Notes: a model not told the origin generated them from the letters alone. A stretch of 35,109 nucleotides of DNA from an uncultured Kiritimatiellota bacterium (GCA_934643865.1 CAKUCX010000033.1:1-35109), one strand, 5' to 3'; positions 1-7,375 are shown, counted from the stretch's first letter. Numbers and translations: made by a program.

Positions 1-194
1 GGATTGAAGAAGTTGCGCTCGACCCACGCGCGGAAGCTCTCCCGCACCTCCTCCGAGACCGCCCGCGCCGTGTCCGCCACCGCCCGCCGCGCCGCCTCCG
101 CGGCGGCCCGCATCCGCGCGGACGCCCGCGCGGACGCCGCAGCCGTCCCGGACGCCTCTATCGTCCGCACCGCCGTTTCCGATTTTGTCGCCAT
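1..194 (-). CDS. Small Ala/Arg-rich helical protein, 5' part only
   Basis: Only the first 64 codons are present; the gene runs off the low-coordinate edge. The protein begins MATKSETAVRTIEASG and continues with a highly helical, Ala/Arg/Glu-rich stretch ending in FRAWVERNFFN at the edge. The start is well supported: an AGGAGGAG ribosome-binding sequence lies about 8 bases before the ATG, and a promoter-like element lies just upstream. No signal peptide or membrane segment is visible. The composition suggests an amphipathic coiled coil (phasin-like or a small membrane-associated helix protein), but I do not recognise a family and give no function. The plus-strand reading of the same bases is a GC-rich shadow without a comparable ribosome-binding site. 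Confidence 0.6.
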   Translation of the reverse strand, partial: MATKSETAVRTIEASGTAAASARASARMRAAAEAARRAVADTARAVSEEVRESFRAWVERNFFN

Positions 195-220
195 GGTCTT
201 TCTCCTCCTTGCCGCCGCAC

Positions 221-249
221 AGTCTAGCAGAAGGGCCGGCGGGACGCAA
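221..249 (-). promoter_or_regulatory. Putative sigma70-type promoter for the small helical protein
   Basis: On the minus strand TTGCGT (244-249) and TAGACT (221-226) are 17 bases apart, and TGC directly precedes the -10, giving an extended -10. The predicted start of transcription is about 20 bases before the ATG at 194, leaving room for the AGGAGG site. The -35 hexamer is the outer end of a dispersed repeat copy (242-273). The match is moderate: 3/6 for the -35 and 4/6 for the -10. Confidence 0.42.
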
Positions 250-273
250 TGAGATTTCACTGCGTAATAATCT
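242..273 (+). repeat. Dispersed 32-bp repeat family A, copy 1
   Basis: The copy reads GGACGCAATGAGATTTCACT followed by GCGTAATAATCT. Two near-identical copies occur at 357-389 and 441-473, and a diverged partial copy at 2434-2456, all in the same orientation. The AT-rich core TGCGTAATAAT stands out from the GC-rich background. The outer end of this copy overlaps the -35 box of the gene starting at 194. Confidence 0.8.
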
Positions 274-278
274 CGCTT

Positions 279-330
279 GATAGCCGTATCTTGCTGAAAG
301 GCGTCGCGGCGCGCGGCGTGACGGGTTCGG
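279..330 (+). repeat. About 52-bp repeat family B, copy 1
   Basis: This stretch matches 497-548 closely. Both carry AGCCGTA, CTTGCTGAAA/CTTGCTTGAAA and then an identical 28-base block beginning GTCGCGGCGCGCGGCGTGAC at 303 and 521. A shorter third copy with GCGGCGCGCGGCGTGA lies at 564-590. The palindromic GGCGCGCGGC-type core could fold. Function unknown. Confidence 0.7.
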
Positions 331-356
331 CAGGGTAAGCCGAGATGCAATGGTCG

Positions 357-389
357 GGATGTAATGAGATTTCAGCGCATAATAATCTT
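357..389 (+). repeat. Dispersed repeat family A, copy 2
   Basis: Reads GGATGTAATGAGATTTCAGC followed by GCATAATAATCTT, differing from copy 1 at only a few bases. It is flanked by unrelated sequence, so the repeated unit is about 32-33 bp. Confidence 0.78.
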
Positions 390-440
390 GAAGATGGCGA
401 GATTGCGGATTCGCTGGGGCAAGACGGGACGCAATGGGCA

Positions 441-473
441 GGACGCAATGAGATTTCAGTGCGTAATAATCTT
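441..473 (+). repeat. Dispersed repeat family A, copy 3
   Basis: Reads GGACGCAATGAGATTTCAGT followed by GCGTAATAATCTT. A second partial GGGACGCAATGGG lies directly before it (about 426-438), as if the left end had been duplicated. Confidence 0.8.
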
Positions 474-496
474 ATCTGAAATCCGTATTCTTGCAT

Positions 497-548
497 GAAG
501 CCGTAGCTTGCTTGAAAGCCGTCGCGGCGCGCGGCGTGACGGGTTCGG
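497..548 (+). repeat. About 52-bp repeat family B, copy 2
   Basis: Second copy of the block at 279-330; the last 28 bases are identical. It follows family A copy 3 as copy 1 follows family A copy 1, so A plus B behave as one composite unit of about 90-110 bp present twice. Confidence 0.7.
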
Positions 549-563
549 AGATTGTGGCCCTCC

Positions 564-590
564 ACGCGGCGCGCGGCGTGATACGTTCGG
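564..590 (+). repeat. Repeat family B, partial copy 3
   Basis: Contains ACGCGGCGCGCGGCGTGATA followed by CGTTCGG, matching the 3' half of the two longer copies with two changes. It runs directly into a perfect inverted repeat at 589-608. Confidence 0.65.
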
Positions 591-608
591 CCGCAATGAA
601 TTGCGGCC
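589..608. repeat. Perfect inverted repeat (9-bp arms)
   Basis: GGCCGCAAT, GA, ATTGCGGCC: two 9-base arms around a two-base centre. There is no T-run on either side, so it is not an obvious intrinsic terminator. ATTGTGGCCCTCC at 552-564 and ATTGCGGCCCTCC at 600-612 are also similar to each other, suggesting the palindrome belongs to the repeat mosaic. Confidence 0.6.
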
Positions 609-887
609 CTCCCCAGGATTTCCTCCCCGGGCCCTTCCCAGGCCCTGTCTCGGCAGCATCAGGTGTGGCGATGGAGCAGAAGCGGACACGTTCCCGGTTC
701 TTGCCCATCACTTGCCCGTCAAGATGTACATTCCCGTACGAGCAATGGGTTTGTCGGCTCGCGAGCCACGCACCCGACGAAGTAAAATGAGAGGCTGTTG
801 AACCTGGATAAGGTCTAATCTTCGGTGTCCAAACCAAGATCAACCCGTAACCCGTGCGAAGCGCGGGCGACACGGCCCACGCCCATC
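609..887. other. Non-coding stretch with no recognised feature
   Basis: Short open frames exist on both strands, but none has a convincing ribosome-binding site, a plausible protein composition or a family I recognise. No tRNA-like T-loop or conserved RNA fold was noticed. The stretch lies downstream of the hydrolase gene and of the repeat cluster. Confidence 0.5.
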
Positions 888-922
888 AAAAAAGCATCGG
901 GGACGCCCTTGTCCCGATTTTT
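888..922. terminator. Bidirectional intrinsic terminator
   Basis: A stem of ATCGGGGAC (896-904) with GTCCCGAT (911-918), one bulged G, closes a six-base loop. On the minus strand the stem is followed, two bases later, by six T (complement of A at 888-893). On the plus strand it is followed by a short T-run at 918-922. It lies about 60 bases beyond the stop of the carbon-nitrogen hydrolase gene at 982 and should end that transcript. Confidence 0.72.
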
Positions 923-928
923 GACTCG

Positions 929-960
929 CCCCTGATTCCCCCGAGGAATCGGAACAGGGG
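929..960. other. Hairpin in the 3' untranslated region of the hydrolase gene
   Basis: CCCCTGATTCC (929-939) can pair with GGAATC (945-950) and AGGGG (956-960), leaving a bulge of five bases on one side. It has no T-run and sits between the stop codon at 982 and the stronger terminator at 888-922. It may protect the 3' end of the message or be incidental. Confidence 0.35.
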
Positions 961-981
961 AAGCCGGCGGCCGACCACCGT

Positions 982-2346
982 TCACCGCCGCGGCCGGCGC
1001 CAGTCGAAGCGCTCGTAGACCTCCGGGCGGCTCTCGTCGTAGTAGAGTTCGTAGGGGTCTCCGCCGCCAGGCCCGACCGAGAGCCAGAACGTGCGCTTGC
1101 GCTCGTTCAGGTCGAGGTCGGCGACGGCGTAGCCGCAGTCCTCGAACGTCTTCACGAGCCACGTGCCGTCGCGGTCGATGATGCCGTTCGGCAGATGCCC
1201 CTGCCGCATGGCGACGAGCATCGGGATGCCTGCGTCGATCGCGCGCGCGGGGAAGACCGTGTCGACGTGGTCCCACGCGCAGCCCGCGAGCGGGAAGAGA
1301 AGCAGCTCCGCGCCGTTGCGCTTCACCATCTTGATCGACTCGGAGAACCAGTTGTCCCAGCAGATGAGCGCGCCGACGCGCCCGAAGTCGAGGTCGAAGA
1401 CGGGGAAGCCCTCGCCCGGCACAATGCCGCCCTGATATTCGCCGCTCGTCAGGTGGACCTTGCGGTAAAGCCCGGCAAGCCGCCCCTTGCGGTCGCAGAC
1501 GAAGAGCGTGTTGTGGCACCGCCCCGCCGCGTCGCGCTCCTTCACGTTCATCGCAATGTGGCAGGCATGCTTCGTCGCGTACCGCTCAGCAAGCGCCCAC
1601 GACGGGCCGCCCGGAACCGCCTCCGCGACCTCCGCCGGGTCGCGCGCACCCTGCGAGGCGAGGCATTCGGAGAAGAGGATGATGTCCGGCCGCTCGACGT
1701 GCGCAAAGATGTTCGTGAGGCACGCCTCGATCCGCGCGAGGTGGACGGCCATCGTCTTCGCGCCATCCATCGTCTCGCCCGCGCGCCGCCGCGCCGCGAT
1801 GATGCGGTTGCCCGTCGCCTCGAAGGGATTGCCGACGACGCACCGCACGACGCGCGGCCTCGGGCGCGCGACGTTCTCGATCTTCACGTCTCGGATCGTC
1901 GCCGTCATCGCGTGCCACTTGCCGACGATCTCGACTTCGACGCTCTCCGACGCCTCCGGCACGGCGTATGTCTCGTCGAACGTGCGGACGATCCGTCCAT
2001 CCTCCACGCGGTCCGCGTAGGCGACGAAGTCGCGCTGGTAGAAGCCTCCCTTGCGCTTTTTGCCGTCTTTCGGGAAGTCCCAGCGCACGAACATCATGAG
2101 GTCGTTGTACGGGGCGTCCTCCGCCGCGTCGAGCGCAATCTCGGCCGTCGCGCGGAAGCGCACGCCGCCGCCGGGCGCAATCGCGGCCGTCGTCGTCCAC
2201 CATCCGCATCCGCCGCGGCCGGGCACACGCAGCTCAAGGACGCCGGGGGCCGTCTCCCGCCCCGTCGCCGGCGCATCCGCCAGGGGTGCCGACGTAAACG
2301 TCCAGCACGCCGCCGCAAGGCCGCAGTTCAAAAGAGATGTCAACAT
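982..2346 (-). CDS. Secreted carbon-nitrogen hydrolase (nitrilase superfamily) with N-terminal beta domain
   Basis: 454 residues. Residues 1-24 form a short signal-like segment (MLTSLLNCGLAAACWTFTSA). Residues about 30-165 are beta-rich, with no family I can name. From about 190 to the end there is a nitrilase-type hydrolase domain carrying the family's Glu-Lys-Cys triad: E227 in LFSECLA, K296 in YRKVHLT and C329 in ALICWDNWF. Enzymes of this superfamily cleave non-peptide C-N bonds in amides or nitriles; the substrate cannot be read here. An extracytoplasmic location is unusual, since most nitrilase-superfamily amidases are cytoplasmic. The ATG at 2346 has AAAGGA about 9 bases upstream. It is a separate unit between the pseudopilin operon and the terminator at 888-922. 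The superfamily is secure; the secretion and substrate are inferred. Confidence 0.85.
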   Translation of the reverse strand: MLTSLLNCGLAAACWTFTSAPLADAPATGRETAPGVLELRVPGRGGCGWWTTTAAIAPGGGVRFRATAEIALDAAEDAPYNDLMMFVRWDFPKDGKKRKGGFYQRDFVAYADRVEDGRIVRTFDETYAVPEASESVEVEIVGKWHAMTATIRDVKIENVARPRPRVVRCVVGNPFEATGNRIIAARRRAGETMDGAKTMAVHLARIEACLTNIFAHVERPDIILFSECLASQGARDPAEVAEAVPGGPSWALAERYATKHACHIAMNVKERDAAGRCHNTLFVCDRKGRLAGLYRKVHLTSGEYQGGIVPGEGFPVFDLDFGRVGALICWDNWFSESIKMVKRNGAELLLFPLAGCAWDHVDTVFPARAIDAGIPMLVAMRQGHLPNGIIDRDGTWLVKTFEDCGYAVADLDLNERKRTFWLSVGPGGGDPYELYYDESRPEVYERFDWRRPRR

Positions 2347-2397
2347 CGCGCAATCCTTTCTTTACTGTTTCAACTCTTTTTGCTCTTCACGAGACGT

Positions 2398-2421
2398 GCG
2401 GCCACAGTGCGCTGACGCGCG
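2398..2421 (+). repeat. 24-bp direct repeat, copy 1
   Basis: GCGGCCACAGTGCGCTGACG followed by CGCG. It matches 2497-2520 at 22 of 24 positions (A/G and C/T changes), with 75 bases between the copies. Confidence 0.7.
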
Positions 2422-2433
2422 CCGCCACGTTCT

Positions 2434-2456
2434 GAGATTTCGATGCGTAATAAATT
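2434..2456 (+). repeat. Dispersed repeat family A, diverged partial copy 4
   Basis: GAGATTTCGATGCGTAATAA then ATT. It matches the core of the three copies at 242-473 but lacks their GGACGCAAT left end. It shows that the family is dispersed and not only a local tandem. Confidence 0.65.
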
Positions 2457-2496
2457 CCCGGACGGACGCCGTTCGTGAAGGTTCGAGAAGAGGCGC

Positions 2497-2520
2497 GCGG
2501 CCACGGTGCGCTGATGCGCG
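2497..2520 (+). repeat. 24-bp direct repeat, copy 2
   Basis: GCGGCCACGGTGCGCTGATG followed by CGCG, the partner of 2398-2421. Confidence 0.7.
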
Positions 2521-2609
2521 GCCGGCCATTTCGTGGGTACACACAGCGACGGGCAGATGGGACCTGCCGCGCGAAACCGCATCCCCCCAGGCACACGCAT
2601 GCCTGCACG

Positions 2610-3089
2610 CTAGGCGAGGCCGCGCGCGCGAAGGGCCTCGACAAGGCGCGTCTGGAAGAGCGCCGCGTCGCCCGGCGACGGCCGGTAGCCCTGCGGCGCA
2701 TCGCCAAGGCCGAGACGGCCCTGCTGGTCGAGATACCACTTCGCCTTCGTGCCATCCGAAAACGTGACGGCCCCGCTTGCAATCGTGCCGGGGATCATGA
2801 GCGCGTCCACCTCCACGGCGACATCGGCTGCTGCCTCCCCCTCGTCCGCGCCGGGAGCGGCGGCGCGCTCCGGCGGCTCGGCGGCGACCTCTTCCGTCGC
2901 CGGCGCCTTCAGAGGCGCGGCCGGCGGCTCCACCGCCGCAGGCTGGGGCAGGTCGGCCACCAGAAGCCGCAGGTCGAGGTACGTCATGTGGACGCCCCAC
3001 TCGGCCTTCAGCCTCTTCTGGATCTCGTCGAGCGACGCGCCCGACGCAAACCACTTCGCCACTTCGCTCTTCTGCTCTTCGCTTAGCAT
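2610..3089 (-). CDS. Small conserved protein at the end of the pseudopilin operon
   Basis: 159 residues, no signal peptide. Residues 1-48 look helical, beginning MLSEEQKSEVAKWFASG, with a helix-turn-helix-like rhythm. Residues 49-95 are a Pro/Ala/Glu-rich linker. Residues about 98-159 form a compact C-terminal module with PGTIASGAVTFSDGTKAKWY and LDQQGRLGLG. From memory this two-part architecture recurs as a conserved hypothetical in Verrucomicrobia-type genomes; no function is known to me. It is the last gene of the operon, 14 bases after the GspK-like gene, with GGGAG before its ATG. Its position suggests a role tied to the secretion or pilus system, which is inference only. Confidence 0.7.
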   Translation of the reverse strand: MLSEEQKSEVAKWFASGASLDEIQKRLKAEWGVHMTYLDLRLLVADLPQPAAVEPPAAPLKAPATEEVAAEPPERAAAPGADEGEAAADVAVEVDALMIPGTIASGAVTFSDGTKAKWYLDQQGRLGLGDAPQGYRPSPGDAALFQTRLVEALRARGLA

Positions 3090-3103
3090 GGTCTTCGCTC
3101 CCG

Positions 3104-6100
3104 TCAGTCAAACTGGTGATAGAACAAAATGCGCGTGCGGTGGGGACGCTGCCGGTTCTTTTCCTCGTTGTACTGCGGCTCCATGTCGCGGTCTCGGCCG
3201 CTCGAGCCGTTCCCCTCCGATGCGTCGGGGTCGCGCCACACGAGCGCGACGGCCCGGCCGCCCTGCTGCGCGGGCGTGCCTTCGCCCGGACCGCCGAGCG
3301 CGCTCGACTCCGCGCGCACAAAGATCAGGAAGAGCTGCTGGTTGTTTGCGAAGCAGTCGCGCCAGTACGAGTAGAGGAATTTGCGATCGACGCCGTAGAG
3401 CGGCTCGGAGAGCGGCACGCCGAAGAGTTCATCCGTCGCATCCATGAAAAAGTCAGAACCTTTATCCCAGTTGAGCGCCCAGAGGTCGTCCCACACCGTC
3501 TGCCAGACCGCCGACGGCGGCACACCGTTGCGGATCTTCTCCTTCAAAAGCCTGGCAACGGCATTGTGCTGTTCTCCGGCTTTGATGTCTCCGTTAAACT
3601 TCACAAGATTCTTCGCCACCTCGTCCGACGCCGGCAGTTCAAGCCCGCCCATTGCGGTCATGAACGTCTTCGCAACCTGCACAAGTTCCTTGTACGTGAG
3701 CTTGGCAGACGCATTCGCCGCATTAAACGCATACTTCTTGTAGTTTGAGAACGTCTCGACGGTCACGTCCGGATCCGCCCCAAGGCTCTTGAAGAGCGTG
3801 ACTTTGTCGTCAACCCCCTGCGCGGACGCCCAGTAGTTCATCGGGGTGTTCGCGAGCGCGGCCATCATCACGCCGAGGTTGTCCGTGTGTGGGTTGACGA
3901 GACATTCCTTCGCGTTGGAGCGCCCCACACCTCTACTCGCCAACTCCCCGTACAAGGAGGGGGAAGGGCGGTAAGTGCGCCAGACGCACTTCTTTGCCGC
4001 AATCCCCGTAGATGCGGCATCATTCGCCGGATAGACGCCTAGATTCCCGGGGTCGATCCCCGCCACCTCATCTACGCAGTTCGGCAAGAAGGCCAGTTCG
4101 CCCAACGACTGCAGGACACCCTGATTCGAGACGAACATAAAGATGTCCTGATCGCAGTCGTCTGGTTGGCTTCCCATGAACGCATGGACTTTATCAAGCC
4201 ATGCCGTGAAGGTTACATCGCCCGCGCCGCCATCAAACCAGAACTCCGGCGCGTTGTTGATGCGCGGATCAACGGCATAGAGCGACTGGGGCGCCCAGTC
4301 TGCGCCCAGGTTCGCTCCATTCACCTTCAAATCAGGCAATGTAAACGCCTTATCCGTCTGCGAGAAATGAAGAAGCGGCTGTCCCGCTCCGCCGAGGTTG
4401 CCCCACGGGCCAAGAAACGGCCGCTCCGACTCTTCAACGCCCGTCGGCACAAGATCCACCACATTGTCGTCGTTGTCAAGGATGCGCACCCACGCGCACA
4501 CATAGGGGACAAGTGGTTCGGTCGGAAGGCTATCGAGGGGGTCGTTCCCCCACAACGGTGTACCATCGGCCGTCCACGGATGAATGTTGATAGTATATTT
4601 GATCTTCACTCCGCCACCACTCGGATCGGCATTCACACCGCCGCTGTTGCTGCCCTTCTCCCGCGTCTCGGTGATCATCGTGGGAGACGGATCGGCCCAA
4701 GGAGACTCCTGGAAATTGAGCGGGAAAAGGATGTCGCCACACGCGGCGTCTTTTTCTTCGCCGACTTTCGAGGGCAACGACACGGCCATTTTCGGAGAGA
4801 CAGCGGACAACCTGAACATCCCTCCGGCGAACGCGGACTGGGCAGCCCAGTCCGCGTCGCTCTTTGGACGCAACGCCTCGGCAAGGGCATCTGAACGCGC
4901 GCTCACCGAACCCGAGACAAGAACGAACTGCACAAGGGCCTGGGCCTTGTAGGAGCCATTAGGGCGTAGGCCCGCGTCCTTGAACGGGAAGGCAATTACG
5001 GCCTTGAGCGTCGCCGGAGTAAACCAACCTGGAAGAATCTTGTATTCCGTGACCTCATCCGACACGGAATGCGCCTCCAATTTCCACTGGGTCGTCAGCG
5101 GCATGTTCCACTTCAGCCCCGTCAGCATCGGCACGCGCTCCACGCAGGGCATGACGAGCGAGAGCGGCACATCGTCGTGGTCGAGATAGTCGTAAAGGAG
5201 AAACTGTACGAAATTGTCATACAGTCCGCTTGACCCAAAGACCTTATCGAGAAACGGATTCTTCTCGGCGCTGCGGACATCGCCAATCGTCCGTGGCGGC
5301 TTCGTTTTCCCAAGATTCGAGAACGGCTGGCCGGCTTCCGTGGAGATGTCAACATCCCATGTCTCGTTCGTCCGCCAGGTGTCGGTGATGAACGGGGACT
5401 TCGCAACCGCCTTCTTCGCGGAATCGTTGTAGTAGGTGTCGCCGCCGACCATCGTCCCGTCCAGCCAGTCTCGGAAGAAACGCCTCCCTTCCGGCGCCCA
5501 AGATGCGTCCAACGCGAGATTGTAGTCGAGAAGCGACACGTAGGGCGCCGTGTTTCCAACCCCCTGCTGCATGGGGACCGCATCGCCCGGCACATACACC
5601 CCGTCTTTCGTCTTGCCGTCGAACGTGCCGCCATTGCCTGCGGGGTTCTCCACGCTCCCCGAAGAGACGGTCGCCGCCATGGCGTCGAGCGGGTCGAAGC
5701 CGGTGTCAAAGAGGTGTGCGAGCGAGAGGCGGTTCTTCGCCTCCGCCGTGCGGGGCTTGTCCGCCGCAAGGCGGTTGACGTCGAGGAAGTCGCTCACGTT
5801 CACGGCGCAATAGGCGAAGCGCCCCGCGTCAAACGGAAGCTGCTGCCACGCCGCCGCCCAGGACGAGCGCGACAGGAAGCGCACGTCGTTGACGAGCGAC
5901 GGCGGCAGGTAGCCGAGCCCTTCGAGCGTCAACACGCTGACGGTCTCGTCGGCGGGCGCAAAGCGCGTCTCGGCGTCGGTCGTCTTTCCTTGATGGGAAG
6001 GCGGCATGAAGACACGCCCATGCCAGACGTCCATCGCCTGGCTGCTGTCGGCGAACGTGTAGGATCGAGACGGATCCAAGGCGGCGCCATTGTTGTTCGT

Positions 6101-6331
6101 CGCGCACAGGCCGGGGAAGGGGTCGTCGCGCACCGCATCGTCCACGCGGCTGATCGCCTCCGCGAGAGCCGCCTTCACGAGGTGGCGCGTCGCAGCCACG
6201 CGGCGGAACGCCGAAGACGGCCTGCGCTCCGCGCGCATGTAGATCGCGAACGCCACGGCGGAAACCACCATGAACGAAAGGAAGCCGAGCACGATGAGAA
6301 GCGCGCTTCCCTGCTTGCGATGTGTCCTCAT
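3104..6331 (-). CDS. Giant GspK/PilX-like minor pseudopilin-type protein
   Basis: 1075 residues. The N-terminus MRTHRKQGSALLIVLGFLSF leads into one hydrophobic helix (about residues 9-31), then RAERRPSSAFRRVAATRHLV. This resembles the N-terminal segment of GspK and PilX-type proteins, which also lack the +5 Glu of other pseudopilins. The remaining roughly 1040 residues are predicted to be extracytoplasmic, and I cannot assign domains in them. GspK is usually about 300 residues, so this is some three times larger. AGAGGA lies 9 bases before the ATG. It follows the last prepilin gene by 13 bases, the position gspK takes after gspG-J in type II secretion operons. A GspK-like tip role is inferred from the N-terminus and the position. 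Confidence 0.65.
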   Translation of the reverse strand: MRTHRKQGSALLIVLGFLSFMVVSAVAFAIYMRAERRPSSAFRRVAATRHLVKAALAEAISRVDDAVRDDPFPGLCATNNNGAALDPSRSYTFADSSQAMDVWHGRVFMPPSHQGKTTDAETRFAPADETVSVLTLEGLGYLPPSLVNDVRFLSRSSWAAAWQQLPFDAGRFAYCAVNVSDFLDVNRLAADKPRTAEAKNRLSLAHLFDTGFDPLDAMAATVSSGSVENPAGNGGTFDGKTKDGVYVPGDAVPMQQGVGNTAPYVSLLDYNLALDASWAPEGRRFFRDWLDGTMVGGDTYYNDSAKKAVAKSPFITDTWRTNETWDVDISTEAGQPFSNLGKTKPPRTIGDVRSAEKNPFLDKVFGSSGLYDNFVQFLLYDYLDHDDVPLSLVMPCVERVPMLTGLKWNMPLTTQWKLEAHSVSDEVTEYKILPGWFTPATLKAVIAFPFKDAGLRPNGSYKAQALVQFVLVSGSVSARSDALAEALRPKSDADWAAQSAFAGGMFRLSAVSPKMAVSLPSKVGEEKDAACGDILFPLNFQESPWADPSPTMITETREKGSNSGGVNADPSGGGVKIKYTINIHPWTADGTPLWGNDPLDSLPTEPLVPYVCAWVRILDNDDNVVDLVPTGVEESERPFLGPWGNLGGAGQPLLHFSQTDKAFTLPDLKVNGANLGADWAPQSLYAVDPRINNAPEFWFDGGAGDVTFTAWLDKVHAFMGSQPDDCDQDIFMFVSNQGVLQSLGELAFLPNCVDEVAGIDPGNLGVYPANDAASTGIAAKKCVWRTYRPSPSLYGELASRGVGRSNAKECLVNPHTDNLGVMMAALANTPMNYWASAQGVDDKVTLFKSLGADPDVTVETFSNYKKYAFNAANASAKLTYKELVQVAKTFMTAMGGLELPASDEVAKNLVKFNGDIKAGEQHNAVARLLKEKIRNGVPPSAVWQTVWDDLWALNWDKGSDFFMDATDELFGVPLSEPLYGVDRKFLYSYWRDCFANNQQLFLIFVRAESSALGGPGEGTPAQQGGRAVALVWRDPDASEGNGSSGRDRDMEPQYNEEKNRQRPHRTRILFYHQFD

Positions 6332-6344
6332 GTCGTCGGTCCTC

Positions 6345-6860
6345 TCATTCCGTCTTCAGGCTTTCGGCGGCCGGACGGCGATTGTAGTTCGGGAAAGAGA
6401 CGCAGGGCGTGAAACCGAGGCTCTTGCCCGTCGCGTTCATGCGGCCCTTGCGCATCATCACGCGGTAGGGCCTTCCCCATGGGTCGAGAATCTGTCCGTC
6501 ACGCGTCGCGGAGGCGTTGAAGAGAACCGGCACGTTTCCCTGCTGCCCCGTGTTCTCCGCCTGGACCTTTCCGAGGATGAACTTCAGATTGTCCACGGTC
6601 GCGGCCTCGGGCTTGCTCTCGCCGATCAAATGCGAGGCGAGCGATCCGTAATTCTCGAAGGCGAGAATCGCCTTCGTCATCTCCTGCGCCTCGGCGGTCG
6701 CCTGCTGGATTTTCGCGCGTCGCCTGGCCCCCGCGACGGAGGTCGTCACGGCGCCGGCGAGCAGCATGAGCATGCCGATCACCACGATCAGCTCCACGAG
6801 CGTGAAGCCGCCCCTTCCGGCGGAATCGGCAACTGCCTCGTCTCCATGCATCCTCTTCAT
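6345..6860 (-). CDS. Prepilin-like protein (seventh in the row)
   Basis: 171 residues with a class III signal peptide: a long leader of 18 residues ending in GRGG, cleavage before F19, then FTLVELIVVIGMLMLLAGAV with the conserved +5 Glu (E23). Such proteins are cleaved and N-methylated by a prepilin peptidase (PilD/GspO) and assemble into a pseudopilus or pilus in the inner membrane. The soluble part is short and resembles GspG/GspH-type domains; it has an ENYGS segment and WGRPYRVMMRKG near the end. I place the start at 6860, where the ATG shares a base with the preceding TGA (TGATG) and AGGTGG lies about 7 bases upstream. An in-frame ATG 24 bases earlier is less likely. Confidence 0.82.
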   Translation of the reverse strand: MKRMHGDEAVADSAGRGGFTLVELIVVIGMLMLLAGAVTTSVAGARRRAKIQQATAEAQEMTKAILAFENYGSLASHLIGESKPEAATVDNLKFILGKVQAENTGQQGNVPVLFNASATRDGQILDPWGRPYRVMMRKGRMNATGKSLGFTPCVSFPNYNRRPAAESLKTE

Positions 6861-7375
6861 CACAATTCCACCTCGTCCGGCCATGTGCTGATGTCGTCGT
6901 CCGTGCCGGTCGTACGGTCCGGCCCGTCTGAGAAGACGCCCACGGTGTACGACTCCGTCTGGTCGAGCTGGAGCGTGCCGCCCGCACTCGTCACCTCAAG
7001 CCAGGGATCTTCCGACACCTCATCGCTCTTCAGATTCGCAAACGAGGGGGAGAAGAGCAGTTTCGCGTCGTCGGCAAGCTGTACGGCGCGCGTGTGGATC
7101 GATTGGCCGCCCGCTTCGACCTTCCACGGCGAGACGACGTAGCCCGTCTTGTCTGAAGTGTCCACACGGGGAAGGACGTTGTCGGCGTTGTACTGCACGA
7201 GCGAGAGCTGCCGGCGCAGCTTCGACAGCTTCGCCGATCCCGCCTTGCCCGTCCGCCATGCAATGGAGGACGAATTGAACACCATCGTGAGAATCGTCAC
7301 GAGCATCCCCAGCAAGAGGGAGGCGACGAGCATTTCAAGGAGCGTGAAGCCCGATCTGGAAGTCTGCGCTGTCAT
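6860..7375 (-). CDS. Prepilin-like protein, GspJ-like (sixth in the row)
   Basis: 171 residues. The class III signal is MTAQTSRSG, cleavage before F10, then FTLLEMLVASLLLGMLVTIL with the +5 Glu at E14. The N-terminal part, with AWRTGKAGSAKLSKLRRQLS, resembles GspJ/PilW-type minor pseudopilins. The ATG at 7375 is preferred over the GTG one codon earlier because GGAGG is about 8 bases upstream. Its stop overlaps the next ATG, so translation is probably coupled. The GspJ assignment is by position and general likeness; the pseudopilin class is secure. Confidence 0.82.
   Translation of the reverse strand: MTAQTSRSGFTLLEMLVASLLLGMLVTILTMVFNSSSIAWRTGKAGSAKLSKLRRQLSLVQYNADNVLPRVDTSDKTGYVVSPWKVEAGGQSIHTRAVQLADDAKLLFSPSFANLKSDEVSEDPWLEVTSAGGTLQLDQTESYTVGVFSDGPDRTTGTDDDISTWPDEVEL

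Larger units (their letters stand above)
2347..2609. other. Intergenic region with repeats
   Basis: 263 bases between the pseudopilin operon and the hydrolase gene. It holds a diverged family A copy (2434-2456) and a pair of 24-base direct repeats (2398-2421 and 2497-2520). The AAAGGA ribosome-binding site of the hydrolase is at about 2356-2361. No clear -35/-10 pair for the hydrolase gene was found, so it may be read through from the operon or use an unrecognised promoter. A weak stem CAGGCA/TGCCTG lies near 2590-2605 without a T-run. Confidence 0.5.

Noticed and set aside
1..252. A plus-strand 82-codon frame at the window start
   Set aside because: The minus strand has AGGAGG, an ATG and a promoter-like element; the plus frame is Arg/Ala/Ser shadow sequence.
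589..608. Intrinsic terminator
   Set aside because: The palindrome is perfect but no T-run follows on either strand, and the better terminator is at 888-922.
491..801. Two plus-strand open frames of about 100 codons in the repeat region
   Set aside because: They run through repeats, lack ribosome-binding sites and show no recognisable sequence.
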